DNA of 64,000 bases from NCBI GenBank assembly GCA_022376925.1, contig JAIOJX010000005.1, forward strand, positions 13,854,501 to 13,918,500. Direction: 5' to 3'. Positions within the stretch are counted from its first letter, which is position 1. Every line of letters starts with the position of its first letter. Below are positions 34,243 through 47,528 of this stretch, piece by piece. This DNA comes from Tragulus kanchil. Its lineage: Eukaryota > Chordata > Mammalia > Artiodactyla > Tragulidae. Made by a program: the position numbers and the translations under genes. Below the pieces are notes generated by a model. The model ran no database searches, was not told the origin of the DNA, and saw only the letters and a list, made by a program, of their open reading frames with translations.

Positions 34243-34677
34243 TGGGATGTTCAGAGATGGTGGGGGAACAGTAACTCTTCCCAGGATAGGACTGGCAACA
34301 GGCCGTGAAACACCTTTAATGCAGTACAAAATATGGAGGAATACTAAACCTGGTTCACTTGTGAATTTAATCTCATGCCTACATATGATTACAAAGCTCC
34401 ATCAGCTGAAAATAGCAAGACCCAAGGATATCAGGCAAGAATACCAATATTTAAATATTCAGATTCTCGTAGCAGAGAAGACAACATCTACATGATATCA
34501 TTTTGCCTGTCAAAGCACAGGACACATTTGCAAACCTTTCTACAATGGTAAAAAAAAAGGTTGGAATTAATAAGGCATATTGGTTATGGTGGGAGAAGCC
34601 GAGAAGTTGAATTTCAAGTCACTTTTTCCTCCTGTTTCTACCTGCTGCACTCAAATATGTGAGTCCATGCATGAATG

Positions 34678-34701
34678 TGCACACACACACACAGACACAC
34701 A
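34678..34701. repeat. CA microsatellite, with duplicate at 35804-35827
   Basis: Short CA run interrupted by ga, preserved in both copies. Confidence 0.7.
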
Positions 34702-35254
34702 GATGTACACCAGACCTGTAGAAAAATACATACGATCATTTTTCATAAATCTAATTTATTCATCCTTTAGGCTAGGGGCAGTGGGCTGCAATGCTATTTT
34801 CTGTATCTGTTATTACTACGTAAAGAGATTGGGAGAGTATATAACAGATTTGGGAGCTGGAAAGAAGTAGGAATTTGCTGGAGGTTTTCTTAGGCCAGTG
34901 TCAGAAGTTGGCTAGATGAGAAAAGTTTTCACAAGTGGGAGTTGTAGCGGCTTGTCTCTTAATTGTAGTGAATCTGTCAACTTTCTTTCCAGTGTATCAA
35001 GACTTTACTCTTCAAAATCATTCTCTGTGTGCTCTGAATTGCTACACTTTTAAGCTAACTACTTCTCAAAGTGCTGTTTAAAAACTGACATTTTCAACCA
35101 CATCCCAGGCTTAGAATGTATCTAAATTTGCAAAGTCTCATTGGCTCTTAGGCGAGAGCTACTTTAAAAAATACACTTGACAGCCAATCTCTTGAAAATG
35201 ATTTGTGCAGAAATTGTGTTCAAATTACTTTATATCAAGAGATTTAAGAGAAAA

Positions 35255-35368
35255 GGCTACCCCTCTAGTCTTCTTGCCTGGAGAATTCCATGGACAGAGG
35301 AGCCTGGTGGGCTACAGTTTCATAGGGTCACAAGATTTAGACACAACTGAGCAACTGAACCACCACCA
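35255..35368 (+). mobile_element. Headless Bov-tA body at the start of duplicate 12
   Basis: It has only the Bov-A body because the block starts inside the element. The truncation point coincides with the duplication boundary. Confidence 0.8.
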
Positions 35369-36380
35369 TGGGATGTTCAGAGATGGTGGGGGAACAGTAA
35401 CTCTTCCCAGGATAGGACTGGCAACAGGCCGTGAAACACCTTTAATGCAGTACAAAATATGGAGGAATACTAAACCTGGTTCACTTGTGAATTTAATCTC
35501 ATGCCTACATATGATTACAAAGCTCCATCAGCTGAAAATAGCAAGACCCAAGGATATCAGGCAAGAATACCAATATTTAAATATTCAGATTCTCGTAGCA
35601 GAGAAGACAACATCTACATGATATCATTTTGCCTGTCAAAGCACAGGACACATTTGCAAACCTTTCTACAATGGTAAAAAAAAAGGTTGGAATTAATAAG
35701 GCATATTGGTTATGGTGGGAGAAGCCGAGAAGTTGAATTTCAAGTCACTTTTTCCTCCTGTTTCTACCTGCTGCACTCAAATATGTGAGTCCATGCATGA
35801 ATGTGCACACACACACACAGACACACAGATGTACACCAGACCTGTAGAAAAATACATACGATCATTTTTCATAAATCTAATTTATTCATCCTTTAGGCTA
35901 GGGGCAGTGGGCTGCAATGCTATTTTCTGTATCTGTTATTACTACGTAAAGAGATTGGGAGAGAGTATATAACAGATTTGGGAGCTGGAAAGAAGTAGGA
36001 ATTTGCTGGAGGTTTTCTTAGGCCAGTGTCAGAAGTTGGCTAGATGAGAAAAGTTTTCACAAGTGGGAGTTGTAGCGGCTTGTCTCTTAATTGTAGTGAA
36101 TCTGTCAACTTTCTTTCCAGTGTATCAAGACTTTACTCTTCAAAATCATTCTCTGTGTGCTCTGAATTGCTACACTTTTAAGCTAACTACTTCTCAAAGT
36201 GCTGTTTAAAAACTGACATTTTCAACCACATCCCAGGCTTAGAATGTATCTAAATTTGCAAAGTCTCATTGGCTCTTAGGAGAGAGCTACTTTAAAAAAT
36301 ACACTTGACAGCCAATCTCTTGAAAATGATTTGTGCAGAAATTGTGTTCAAATTACTTTATATCAAGAGATTTAAGAGAA

Positions 36381-36895
36381 AATGTGGTTTTCTTTGTAAT
36401 CGGCTAAAAATAATGATATCCTTTATCTTCAACTGAACATGTACATATGTTGTATAAGCTGTTGCGTTTAAACAAATTGAAAAACAGTCGGAATCTGGCT
36501 ATCGTCCATAAAGAAACAAAACTTGCCCAGAATATCACTGTAAGCATTTAAAAAAATACAATTAACTATTATTTTCCACCAAATTCAATCCCACAAACAG
36601 AATCAGGCTGTCAGCTGGGTCCAAGGCATCAAATTATCAAAGCTAATGTCTCAAAAACAGACAGGAAACTCAGTTAAAAGAAATGCCTCCAGTGCAATAT
36701 TACACAAGGCAGAAGAGAATAAGGGAAAAGTCCATTTATACTTTTAATATAAAAATTTTGAGTTACTGGGCAATATGGTATTTAAATCCACCCTTATAGC
36801 AAGAGTACACAAGTCACATCCTTAATATTCCCAGTGAACATTTTATGGAATTATTTATCGTGGGCAAAGTGCTGCCAGGTACGGCTCATACGTGG
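36381..36895. other. Unique AT-rich sequence
   Basis: No repeat or gene recognised. Confidence 0.35.
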
Positions 36896-37635
36896 ATAAA
36901 ACATCACTCTGGATGCTGAATGCTGATTCTTAAAACAGAAAGCGAGTTGTCACCAACTTTTACAATTTTGGGTGATTTCTCATCCCCATCAGTGATTTTC
37001 AAATTTTTTTTTTTTTTAAGTCAGAACACTGCCTTCAAATGAAATCTGAGATAGAATCCTAACCTAAAGTAAATAAAATTGCGACTACTCACAGTGACCT
37101 CCTCGTGTCTCCATTCCCTACACGTCCCGTCATCGCCATCACGGACTTCTGCGGACAGCCCCATGGGGGTCTGGGGTGCTCTGAGAAAACCTTAGGTCCC
37201 TGGTCGGAGTCGAAAAGGCTTAGAGAAAACCTGAGGCCATTGGTGAGAGCCTGAGCTCCTTAATATGGCGTCTGGAACCCTCCACACTGTGCTCCTTTAT
37301 TTCGCAGCCTTAGGAGCTCACCACCCGACCAGTCACATGACACAGCAAGTCATCAACAACAGAGTGCCGACTGTTCACTGCACACATTATGCACCACGAT
37401 GTCTGTTTCCCATGCTGTGTCGAAGCTGTCCCCCATCCGAGGAGTCCTTCATGCCCTTCGTCTCTGTGACGGGTGTCTCAACACCCCCCAGCCCTGCGTG
37501 GCCAGATACTGTCTTAAACCCATATATACATTCACGTTTGCCTCACCATGATGGGTGGTAGCTTTGTGCATGTGGTATTTATGTAACTAACGTGTGAAGA
37601 AGTCAGGAACAGAGAGTCTCTTGCATTTTCAATTG

Positions 37636-37710
37636 TGCACTTTGGCACAGGTGTTGGCACACAGCAGGAGCTTAATAAACGTTTCCTGAGTGAGTGAAGA
37701 TGGATAATGA
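37636..37710 (+). repeat. MIR-like tail, duplicate at 38755-38829
   Basis: gcacacagcaggagcttaat with aaacgtttcctgagtgagtg matches the end of MIR elements (usually agtaggtgctcaataaat followed by tgttgaatgaatga). Short and diverged. Confidence 0.55.
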
Positions 37711-37799
37711 ATGGATGAGCAACAGGGATCGAACTAGTTTCGTTAAACAGGTAAACAACATTTCTGTAAGTGTACACAGACATATAGGCACATATATAT

Positions 37800-37925
37800 G
37801 AACATACTCTTTTAAAAATTTTGGCAAAATACACAGAGCACACATTTGATCATCTTCACCTATTTTAAGCGTATAGTTCAGCGACATTGGAATCATCTTC
37901 ACCTACTCTACATGGTTGAAAGCCT
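37800..37925 (-). mobile_element. L1 3' UTR fragment, antisense (corrupted copy)
   Basis: ttggcaaaatacacagagc, gcgtatagttcagcgacat: L1 text like that at 29755. The full version is at 38920-39100. Confidence 0.6.
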
Positions 37926-38919
37926 GTACCTACATCTAGTTTTAAAACCTCTTAATAAGGAAGCTTAATGATCTAGGGTGTGGAATGCCCAGCTTCTTCA
38001 CTTCCCTTTCCCCCATAAAACATCACTCTGGATGCTGAATGCTGATTCTTAAAACAGAAAACGAGTTGTCACCAACTTTTACAATTTTGGGTGATTTCTC
38101 ATCCCCATCAGTGATTTTCAAATTTTTTTTTTTTTTAAGTCAGAACACTGCCTTCAAATGAAATCTGAGATAGAATCCTAACCTAAAGTAAATAAAATTG
38201 CGACTACTCACAGTGACCTCCTCGTGTCTCCATTCCCTACACGTCCCGTCATCGCCATCACGGACTTCTGCGGACAGCCCCATGGGGGTCTGGGGTGCTC
38301 TGAGAAAACCTTAGGTCCCTGGTCGGAGTCGAAAAGGCTTAGAGAAAACCTGAGGCCATTGGTGAGAGCCTGAGCTCCTTAATATGGCGTCTGGAACCCT
38401 CCACACTGTGCTCCTTTATTTCGCAGCCTTAGGAGCTCACCACCCGACCAGTCACATGACACAGCAAGTCATCAACAACAGAGTGCCGACTGTTCACTGC
38501 ACACATTATGCACCACGATGTCTGTTTCCCATGCTGTGTCGAAGCTGTCCCCCATCCGAGGAGTCCTTCATGCCCTTCGTCTCTGTGACGGGTGTCTCAA
38601 CACCCCACAGCCCTGCGTGGCCAGATACTGTCTTAAACCCATATATACATTCACGTTTGCCTCACCATGATGGGTGGTAGCTTTGTGCATGTGGTATTTA
38701 TGTAACTAACGTGTGAAGAAGTCAGGAACAGAGAGTCTCTTGCATTTTCAATTGTGCACTTTGGCACAGGTGTTGGCACACAGCAGGAGCTTAATAAACG
38801 TTTCCTGAGTGAGTGAAGATGGATAATGAATGGATGAGCAACAGGGATCGAACTAGTTTCGTTAAACAGGTAAACAACATTTCTGTAAGTGTACACAGAC
38901 ATATAGGCACATATATATG

Positions 38920-39100
38920 AACATACTCTTTTAAAAATTTTGGCAAAATACACAGAGCACACATTTGATCATCTTCACCTATTTTAAGCGTATAGTTCAG
39001 CGACATTAAGGGCATTCATACCGCGTACAACCTCTGGCATCATCCATCTCCAGGACTCTACATGGTGCAAAACTGAAAGCCTGTACCTACATCTAGTTTT
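38920..39100 (-). mobile_element. L1 3' UTR fragment, antisense (complete copy)
   Basis: Same as 37800-37925, but with catcatccatctccaggact and gcaaaactgaaagcctgtac intact. Confidence 0.65.
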
Positions 39101-41190
39101 AAAACCTCTTAATAAGGAAGCTTAATGATCTAGGGTGTGGAATGCCCAGCTTCTTCACTTCCCCTTTCCCCCCACCTGCTGCATGTCTCACCCCTTCTCG
39201 TCCATGCTCGGGACCCTCCTGAGTGAGAAATGTGGTCAGTGTGGTTAGGGCATAAGGTTAGTGAAACTCCTAGCTACCAGCTAGTCATTTAGGTTGCTAG
39301 AAATGAATTTTTCTGGATTTTTTTCCCTACGCCCTCACTGATCCCCATTAACAGGAACTGTCAGGAATCAGCCTGCATCCCAGGACTGTGTGGGGCTCCA
39401 CAGACAGCAAGCCTTAAGGAGCAGATGCAAGCGCGTCCAAAAGCCAACAGCTAAGATGCACAGCCTATATGAGATACCTGTGAGAGTTTATCTTCCATAT
39501 GTTAACACTTCTGAACCGAGGCTTTGCTGTATACACCATAGGAAAGCACCTAAGAAAGTGACAGCAATTCTTTTATTGCCCCAGGAAACTCACCATTAAA
39601 TCTATCATGCCCCTTATCACCAGAGAATCAGAGAAATTAGAGAGAAAGCCAGTACATATTTTGCATTTGAACTGAGAGACTTTTTGTTGAAAATATTTGC
39701 CTCGCATGATCGGTTCTCCGATTTTACAGTCAGAGGACTATAAAGCAAAGCAGAAAGACTGAGAGGGACAAGTCATTCTGGGCCGGCAGGTTGACCACGG
39801 GTAAATGACACAGGGCAAATTCAAACCCAAACTGGGTGAAGCCACTACCGAGCTCTTCCCTGCCCAGCATTCAACCGCTCTCCGACCCCACCACGAGTCC
39901 TCAAGGGGAAAGGCTCAAGCACCGGCCACTCGGCACGGCTGGTTGAGGCACCAGAGGAGGGCAAGAGCCCCCCTCTTCCTGTGCTCAGCTCTCCTGCAAG
40001 CACTCCTGCAGATTCTGCAGCTCTAGTTCTGTTTCCGCACATGGATCACAGTGACTGCCTTCCACTTCATATCAGCTCGTCCATCCTCCGGGGTGAAAGG
40101 GACCTGCCCCCACTCAAACAGCCAGGTGGCCCGTAAGGGCATTCATACCGTAATCTACCGTTGGTGCAAAACTGAAAGCCTGTACCTACATCTAGTTTTA
40201 AAACCTCTTAATAAGGAAGCTTAATGATCTAGGGTGTGGAATGCCCAGCTTCTTCACTTCCCCTTTCCCCCCACCTGCTGCATGTCTCACCCCTTCTCGT
40301 CCATGCTCGGGACCCTCCTGAGTGAGAAATGTGGTCAGTGTGGTTAGGGCATAAGGTTAGTGAAACTCCTAGCTACCAGCTAGTCATTTAGGTTGCTAGA
40401 AATGAATTTTTCTAGATTTTTTTCCCTACGCCCTCACTGATCCCCATTAACAGGAACTGTCAGGAATCAGCCTGCATCCCAGGACTGTGTGAGGCTCCAC
40501 AGACAGCAAGCCTTAAGGAGCAGATGCAAGCGCGTCCAAAAGCCAACAGCTAAGATGCACAGCCTATATGGGATACCTGTGAGAGTTTATCTTCCATATG
40601 TTAACACTTCTGAACCGAGGCTTTGCTGTATACACCATAGGAAAGCACCTAAGAAAGTGACAGCAATTCTTTTATTGCCCCAGGAAACTCACCATTAAAT
40701 CTATCATGCCCCTTATCACCAGAGAATCAGAGAAATTAGAGAGAAAGCCAGTACATATTTTGCATTTGAACTGAGAGACTTTTTGTTGAAAATATTTGCC
40801 TCGCATGATCGGTTCTCCGATTTTACAGTCAGAGGACTATAAAGCAAAGCAGAAAGACTGAGAGGGACAAGTCATTCTGGGCCGGCAGGTTGACCACGGG
40901 TAAATGACACAGGGCAAATTCAAACCCAAACTGGGTGAAGCCACTACCGAGCTCTTCCCTGCCCAGCATTCAACCGCTCTCCGACCCCACCACGAGTCCT
41001 CAAGGGGAAAGGCTCAAGCACCGGCCACTCGGCACGGCTGGTTGAGGCACCAGAGGAGGGCAAGAGCCCCCCTCTTCCTGTGCTCAGCTCTCCTGCAAGC
41101 ACTCCTGCAGATTCTGCAGCTCTAGTTCTGTTTCCGCACATGGATCACAGTGACTGCCTTCCACTTCATATCAGCTACGTCCATCCTCCG
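39007..41190. repeat. Direct tandem duplication 14 (about 1.10 kb)
   Basis: Bases from 39007 recur from 40134. The start of the second copy is corrupted (aagggcattcataccgtaat, then ctaccgttggtgcaaaactg, about 25 bases fewer than the first), so the offset falls from 1127 to 1099. The end of the first copy diverges after catcctccgggg. With duplication 13 the segment around cctctaataaggaagc-like text at 37950, 39090 and 40190 is present three times. Confidence 0.95.
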
Positions 41191-42468
41191 GGGAGCCTGG
41201 ACCACTGAGCAAGGGGCCAAGACCCACTCGGATACCGCCCACAGTTCTCCCACTCGGCTGTGATCCGCCTGGATAGCTTGATACACACGCCAGGTGGGCA
41301 ACCAGTCCCCACAGCAAACACATCTGTAACCCAGATGCCCACCTTGACTCATCAGTGCACCTACCACGTGTCAAGTTTAACCAGCCAGCACCAATGCCAC
41401 CAGGCTTTGTTTTCATGAAGAAATAAACAAACAGCCTGAAAAAGGTCCCTCTATCAGGTGTGGCTGGGAGCGGGGCTGGTATCAGTCCTAATGTTGAGTT
41501 CCTCTCACTAGGTTAAGCTGGACAACCCAAATCTTACAAAAGTTAATAAGGTAAAGAGCGCCGGTGGACAGGGAATGGGAGAAGGGCACCTACAAGCCTC
41601 CTAAAATAGGAAGCTAAAAGTCAGCAATGAGGTCCGGAGAGTCCCCTTTCCAAAAAAAGAAGGGGGAGGGAGGAGGGTGGCATTTAATACGAACAGGAGC
41701 CAGGTTTGCTGAAAAAGCAGGCTTCGTTCCTTAACCAACTGCAGCCGACTGCTTCCCAAGTACTTAAATTTCCTAAAATGCCGGACCATACCCGACCTGT
41801 GTGTGCTGTCACGAGGCCCCTATTCCAAAAGCACGGTCTCGCAGAAAGCAAACTAGGGTTCAGGTGATAACTTCAGATGCTGGAGAGCAAACTGCTCTGC
41901 TCCTATCTTTTAGACATTTAAGGAATGCCAGAGCAGCTTTGCTTGCCAGACTAAGTCATAAAAAAAAAGAAAAAAAAATCTCTGCTTGCTCATAAAAGCC
42001 TCCACAGACCCAGGCACGAGGAAGGAGGTCCCTGGGAGAAGTGCTAGCCTGTTTCCTCCTGGAAGAAAGAATCTTCTTTTTGTGATTTCTCCTTTTCCCT
42101 TCATCTCTGGGACCGTGCCTACTTCCCAGCTGAGAGCACCATGGTTTTGGCAGAGGAATGAATGGAAAGTCTCGGCATCGAGGTTTGTTATAAACTGGCT
42201 GCACAGGACTGGAAGACCATCGGAAGCCCTGGAGAAACGAGACCAATTATTTCCAGGGGAACAGAGAGGTCGGGTTTTTTCGCTGGAGATTTGTTTTCAT
42301 TCGTTTACATGCTGTGACTCATCCTCTAGGTGACAGCAAGCAGGCTGCGTCATTTTCATCATTGTATAAAGAACTGAGTCCAATGAGGAACATGTTTTAA
42401 GGAAATGGTCCTTTGGGGTTCTGATGATTTTTCTCTAGTATGGTCTCGTTCAATACTTTCACAAGAGC
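41191..42468. other. Unique sequence, possibly regulatory in part
   Basis: The stretch 41900-42360 has many open frames on both strands but no exon signal I trust. An AP-1-like site (TGACTCA) lies at 42315-42321, with a TEAD-like ggaatg nearby. Motif matches of this length are expected by chance. Confidence 0.3.
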
Positions 42469-44655
42469 AAAGCTGAGGTTTGCCCACCTCCTCCTCCCCC
42501 TTTTAACTTCCAGAAAATAAGACTTTTCTCTGTGTAGGTCAGGCCACCAAGCAGTAGCTTAGAAATGGCGGGTTTCAGCTTTAATTTCCCTCCTCCCTCC
42601 CTATTTAATGGAAACCAAGCCCTTTAGAGTCTCTGAAAAACAGAGAGCCCATTTCTATGCTGAGTTCAAGAAGCCTGATGTCTTGTTCAGATGTGTTTGG
42701 AGGACGGATGAGCTAATGTTGCTAAACCACTTGCAAATCCCAGGTCAAAGATGGGAAACGAACAATACCAGGACTGGTTTTAGTGGAGCAAAAGGGGTGA
42801 ACTCAGACCACTAGGCCTAATTAGCATACAAAGATGGTAACTTAAATGTGACAGGAAAATCTTTCGCAGTACTTACTTCTAACCAATTCTATGCTAAGAG
42901 AGTAAAGAGTATGCTCATGATTATTGATAGCATTGTAGTAAGCTGATGAAGGTAAAAATAAATGAGAGGATAGGCAATCAAATACATAAACTCCATGTTA
43001 TGTATGAAGGCTGCTTCTTTACAACCTTCTCTTCCTTATGCAGATTCTCACTGCAGAAACATATCATCAGGCTCTAAGTCTGAAAACAGACTGGAATACC
43101 GAAATCAAACCTATGAGATTTGGTTAAGAACTTTCAATTTGTATTTGTCCAAAGTTTGAGGTAATACAAATCTTTCTGGCTTGCCCAAATGGATGAAAAA
43201 TAAAGCTTTCCTATTAGAAATTCTCTACACCATAGAAGCCACTTGAAATGAATGAATAAGGAAATGGATAGACAGATGGGTAAGAGGCATTACCCAATCA
43301 CAGCTTTGCAAAGTCAGAATAAACCTTGAAAGGTTTCTCATGTATCTAGGAAAGGCTAAAGATGTATTGCAGAGAGCTACTATGGAAAACACAGAAAGTA
43401 CTGAGCACTGGCAAGGACGTGGAGAAACAAACCTTATGCACGGATGGTGAAACATAAATTGTGCAGCCATTGCAGAAAACAGTATGGAGGTGCCTCAAAG
43501 AATTAAAAACAGAACTACCATACTACCCAGCTTGTATTTCTCTTCATGAACCTTTATGAGAAAGCTGAGGTTTGCCCACCTCCTCCTCCCCCTTTTAACT
43601 TCCAGAAAATAAGACTTTTCTCTGTGTAGGTCAGGCCACCAAGCAGTAGCTTAGAAATGGCGGGTTTCAGCTTTAATTTCCCTCCTCCCTCCCTATTTAA
43701 TGGAAACCAAGCCCTTTAGAGTCTCTGAAAAACAGAGAGCCCATTTCTATGCTGAGTTCAAGAAGCCTGATGTCTTGTTCAGATGTGTTTGGAGGACGGA
43801 TGAGCTAATGTTGCTAAACCACTTGCAAATCCCAGGTCAAAGATGGGAAACGAACAATACCAGGACTGGTTTTAGTGGAGCAAAAGGGATGAACTCAGAC
43901 CACTAGGCCTAATTAGCATACAAAGATGGTAACTTAAATGTGACAGGAAAATCTTTCGCAGTACTTACTTCTAACCAATTCTATGCTAAGAGAGTAAAGA
44001 GTATGCTCATGATTATTGACAGCATTGTAGTAAGCTGATGAAGGTAAAAATAAATGAGAGGATAGGCAATCAAATACATAAACTCCATGTTATGTATGAA
44101 GGCTGCTTCTTTACAACCTTCTCTTCCTTATGCAGATTCTCACTGCAGAAACATATCATCAGGCTCTAAGTCTGAAAACAGACTGGAATACCGAAATCAA
44201 ACCTATGAGATTTGGTTAAGAACTTTCAATTTGTATTTGTCCAAAGTTTGAGGTAATACAAATCTTTCTGGCTTGCCCAAATGGATGAAAAATAAAGCTT
44301 TCCTATTAGAAATTCTCTACACCATAGAAGCCACTTGAAATGAATGAATAAGGAAATGGATAGACAGATGGGTAAGAGGCATTACCCAATCACAGCTTTG
44401 CAAAGTCAGAATAAACCTTGAAAGGTTTCTCATGTATCTAGGAAAGGCTAAAGATGTATTGCAGAGAGCTACTATGGAAAACACAGAAAGTACTGAGCAC
44501 TGGCAAGGACGTGGAGAAACAAACCTTATGCACGGATGGTGAAACATAAATTGTGCAGCCATTGCAGAAAACAGTATGGAGGTGCCTCAAAGAATTAAAA
44601 ACAGAACTACCATACTACCCAGCTTGTATTTCTCTTCATGAACCTTTATGAGAAA
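42469..44655. repeat. Direct tandem duplication 15 (1092 bp)
   Basis: Bases from 42469 recur from 43561 with offset exactly 1092 throughout. Only a few substitutions are seen (g/a near 42798, t/c near 42928). The junction is at 'ctttatgagaaagctgaggt', where the second copy reads ctttatgagaaatgggc. Confidence 0.96.
43390..43540 (+). mobile_element. L1 fragment, sense; duplicated at 44482-44632
   Basis: 'agcactggcaaggacgtgga', gaaacataaattgtgcagcc, 'cagaaaacagtatggaggtg' and gaactaccatactacccagc are from the end of L1 ORF2. Confidence 0.7.
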
Positions 44656-46727
44656 TGGGCTCAATCACCATTTGAGTGTTTAAGAACTTCTACAATATGA
44701 AAACTCTTCTTACACTGAACAATCCAAAGCAAAGTTTATAATTTACTATGTATGCCTGAATACAAGGGGAAGGTTTTTCCCTCCAAAGTACTGAAGACCA
44801 AGTTCCCTTAATTTCTGAATCCATGGAAAGCTTATTGTACTCTTGCTCTCTTAAATTTTAAACACCACAGTCTCTCTATGGAAAACGTATTCTCTTGAAA
44901 CCACCTCCATCAAAGCTTGTTTTTGAATGCTTACAAAAGTCACCTAACAGAATTGTTGTTTTCTCTCGAAGAAAACAGATTTAGCTACTAATTATTCTTG
45001 GGAGTACAACTTTGCAGTTGCAAACACTGGATATGTCAATGTAAAAAAGCATTTTAAAGATTGCTTTCTAAAGCAGCACAGTAAGTGGTTAAATTGCATA
45101 GTTGGTAAATACATACTCACTGGAAGAATAGAAAAAAAAATCCCTTGACTGTTTCGTACTCATATTGTTACAATACTGGTCCCCCTATATCATACCTTCT
45201 TGTATCTATGTTCACTTTTACGGAGCTTCACTGTGTGGTTTATTTGGACCAGAAAGGTATTTAAAATATAATCAGTACAGACAGACATGGATAAGTGAGC
45301 CTTGGGGTAAAATTCCTGGTGACACCAGGACAGATTCAAACTATCTTGTATCTCAAGACTGAAACGAAAGTCGAGATCATCTGCCCTTAGAAAAGTATAT
45401 CAGATGACTTATAAAGTGATTCAAAAGATGATGAAGATAATGATACTGTAGATTAAAGTTGTAAATAAACTATTTTACATAATATGAAAGTAGAAAAGAA
45501 AGACATGTTTTTAAGTTAATCTCCTCTGACTTTCAACATGCCTGGGAGGCTAACTACTTTAAGTACAAATCTACTTCTTTGAACTGAATCTCTCAGTCCT
45601 TAAAATGTTCACAGTCAAGTGGGCAAAGGATGGAAAGTACAAATCTAAACCCTCTTGAACTGGAAAAACCTTCAGAAAACAGTATGGAGGTGCCTCATGC
45701 TACCATACTACCCAGCTTGTATTTCTCTTCATGAACCTTTATGAGAAATGGGCTCAATCACCATTTGAGTGTTTAAGAACTTCTACAATATGAAAACTCT
45801 TCTTACACTGAACAATCCAAAGCAAAGTTTATAATTTACTATGTATGCCTGAATACAAGGGGAAGGTTTTTCCCTCCAAAGTACTGAAGACCGAGTTCCC
45901 TTAATTTCTGAATCCATGGAAAGCTTATTGTACTCTTGCTCTCTTAAATTTTAAACACCACAGTCTCTCTATGGAAAACGTATTCTCTTGAAACCACCTC
46001 CATCAAAGCTTGTTTTTGAATGCTTACAAAAGTCACCTAACAGAATTGTTGTTTTCTCTCGAAGAAAACAGATTTAGCTACTAATTATTCTTGGGAGTAC
46101 AACTTTGCAGTTGCAAACACTGGATATGTCAATGTAAAAAAGCATTTTAAAGATTGCTTTCTAAAGCAGCACAGTAAGTGGTTAAATTGCATAGTTGGTA
46201 AATACATACTCACTGGAAGAATAGAAAAAAAATCCCTTGATTGTTTCGTACTCATATTGTTACAATACTGGTCCCCCTATATCATACCTTCTTGTATCTA
46301 TGTTCACTTTTACGGAGCTTCACTGTGTGGTTTATTTGGACCAGAAAGGTATTTAAAATATAATCAGTACAGACAGACATGGATAAGTGTGCCTTGGGGT
46401 AAAATTCCTGGTGACACCAGGACAGATTCAAACTATCTTGTATCTCAAGACTGAAACGAAAGTCGAGATCATCTGCCCTTAGAAAAGTATATCAGATGAC
46501 TTATAAAGTGATTCAAAAGATGATGAAGATAATGATACTGTAGATTAAAGTTGTAAATAAACTATTTTACATAATATGAAAGTAGAAAAGAAAGACATGT
46601 TTTTAAGTTAATCTCCTCTGACTTTCAACATGCCTGGGAGGCTAACTACTTTAAGTACAAATCTACTTCTTTGAACTGAATCTCTCAGTCCTTAAAATGT
46701 TCACAGTCAAGTGGGCAAAGGATGGAA
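44565..46727. repeat. Direct tandem duplication 16 (about 1.10 kb)
   Basis: Bases from 44565 recur from 45673. At its start the second copy is compressed ('ggaggtgcctcatgctacca' lacks about 16 bases of the first), and the offset settles at 1092. The end of the first copy is garbled ('ggatggaaagtacaaatcta' at 45628-45670 against ggatggaagatagcttac). With duplication 15 the L1 piece is present three times. Confidence 0.95.
45165..45362 (+). other. 65-codon open frame, not recognised
   Basis: It begins MLQYWSPYIIPSCIYVHFY and has a duplicate at 46257-46454 with one residue changed. No splice or domain support. Listed only because it is intact in both copies. Confidence 0.1.
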
Positions 46728-46847
46728 GATAGCTTACATCTGAACCTGCATCTCAGACCCAAACCCCTTCTTGATCTGTACATCTGAAGACACAACACCT
46801 TCCCTGAAATATCTCCTAAAATGAATGTTTCAGCACCTAATACCCCT

Positions 46848-47515
46848 TAAGATAGCTGCAATCAAAAACACAGAAAACAACAAGGGCTGGAGAAGTTGGA
46901 ACCCTTGTGTACCACTGGTAGCAACAGAAGATGATGCAGCCATCGTGGAAAAGAGTATGGAGCTTCCTTAAACAAATGAAAAGTAGAATTACCATAGGAT
47001 CTAGCAAGTATACTTCTGGGTCTGTACCCAAAGAGTTGAAAGCAGGAACTTCAACAGATATTTTTAAACCCATGTTCACAGCAGCATTATTCACAAAAAC
47101 CAGAAGGCGGAAGCCACCCAGGTGTGAACAAACAAAATGCGTACATCCAGTGGACAATTATTCAGCCTTAAAGAGGGAGGACATTCTGATCTATGCTACT
47201 ATGTGGATGGACCACAGGAAAACTGTACTAAGTGAATTCAGTCACAGAAGGACAAGTACTTATATGGGATCTAGAATCCAATGAGGTACCAATAGTCATC
47301 AACTTCATACAGACAGAAAGCAGAATGGTACATGGCAAGGGCTGGGAGAAGGAGAGTGGGAGCCTATTGTTTCATGAATATAGAGTTTCAGTTTTGCAAG
47401 ATGAAAACAATTCTGGAGATGGTTGCACGAGTAGGTATCAGTACATAATACCACTGAACTGAGCAACTAAAAATAATCAAGATGGCAAATCTTATGAGTA
47501 TTTTACCACGATTAA
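46848..47515 (+). mobile_element. L1 3' end, sense, one long relic
   Basis: From 'gctgcaatcaaaaacacaga', aagggctggagaagttgga and gcagccatcgtggaaaagag through 'cccatgttcacagcagcatt' and tatgctactatgtggatgga to gagcaactaaaaataatcaa and a short A run at 47517-47528. It is the end of ORF2 plus 3' UTR, 5'-truncated, with broken frames (46931-47284). Confidence 0.8.
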
Positions 47516-47528
47516 GGAAAAAAAAAAT

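Larger units (their letters stand above)
34128..36380. repeat. Direct tandem duplication 12 (1126 bp)
   Basis: Bases from 34128 recur from 35255 with offset 1126. The second copy begins inside the Bov-tA (aaaaggctacccctctag), and the first copy ends tttaagagaaaa where the second continues tgtggttttc. Internal differences are few, such as gagagt against gagagagt near 34835/35963 and c/a near 35155. Confidence 0.95.
36896..39180. repeat. Direct tandem duplication 13 (1119 bp)
   Basis: Bases from 36896 recur from 38015 with offset 1119. Near its end the first copy has a compressed version of the L1 text: 'gcgacattggaatcatcttc' at 37881-37900 replaces about 60 bases found intact at 39001-39070, and cttccctttcccccat loses bases compared with cttcccctttcccccc. 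One base differs in the shared interior (acaccccccagc against acaccccacagc). Confidence 0.95.

Noticed and set aside
42300..42360. AP-1-like and similar short motifs
   Set aside because: Seven-base matches are frequent by chance and I see no cluster strong enough to call an enhancer.
46931..47284. 117-codon frame resembling part of a reverse-transcriptase-bearing element
   Set aside because: It is the tail end of a dead, 5'-truncated L1, with no catalytic region present.
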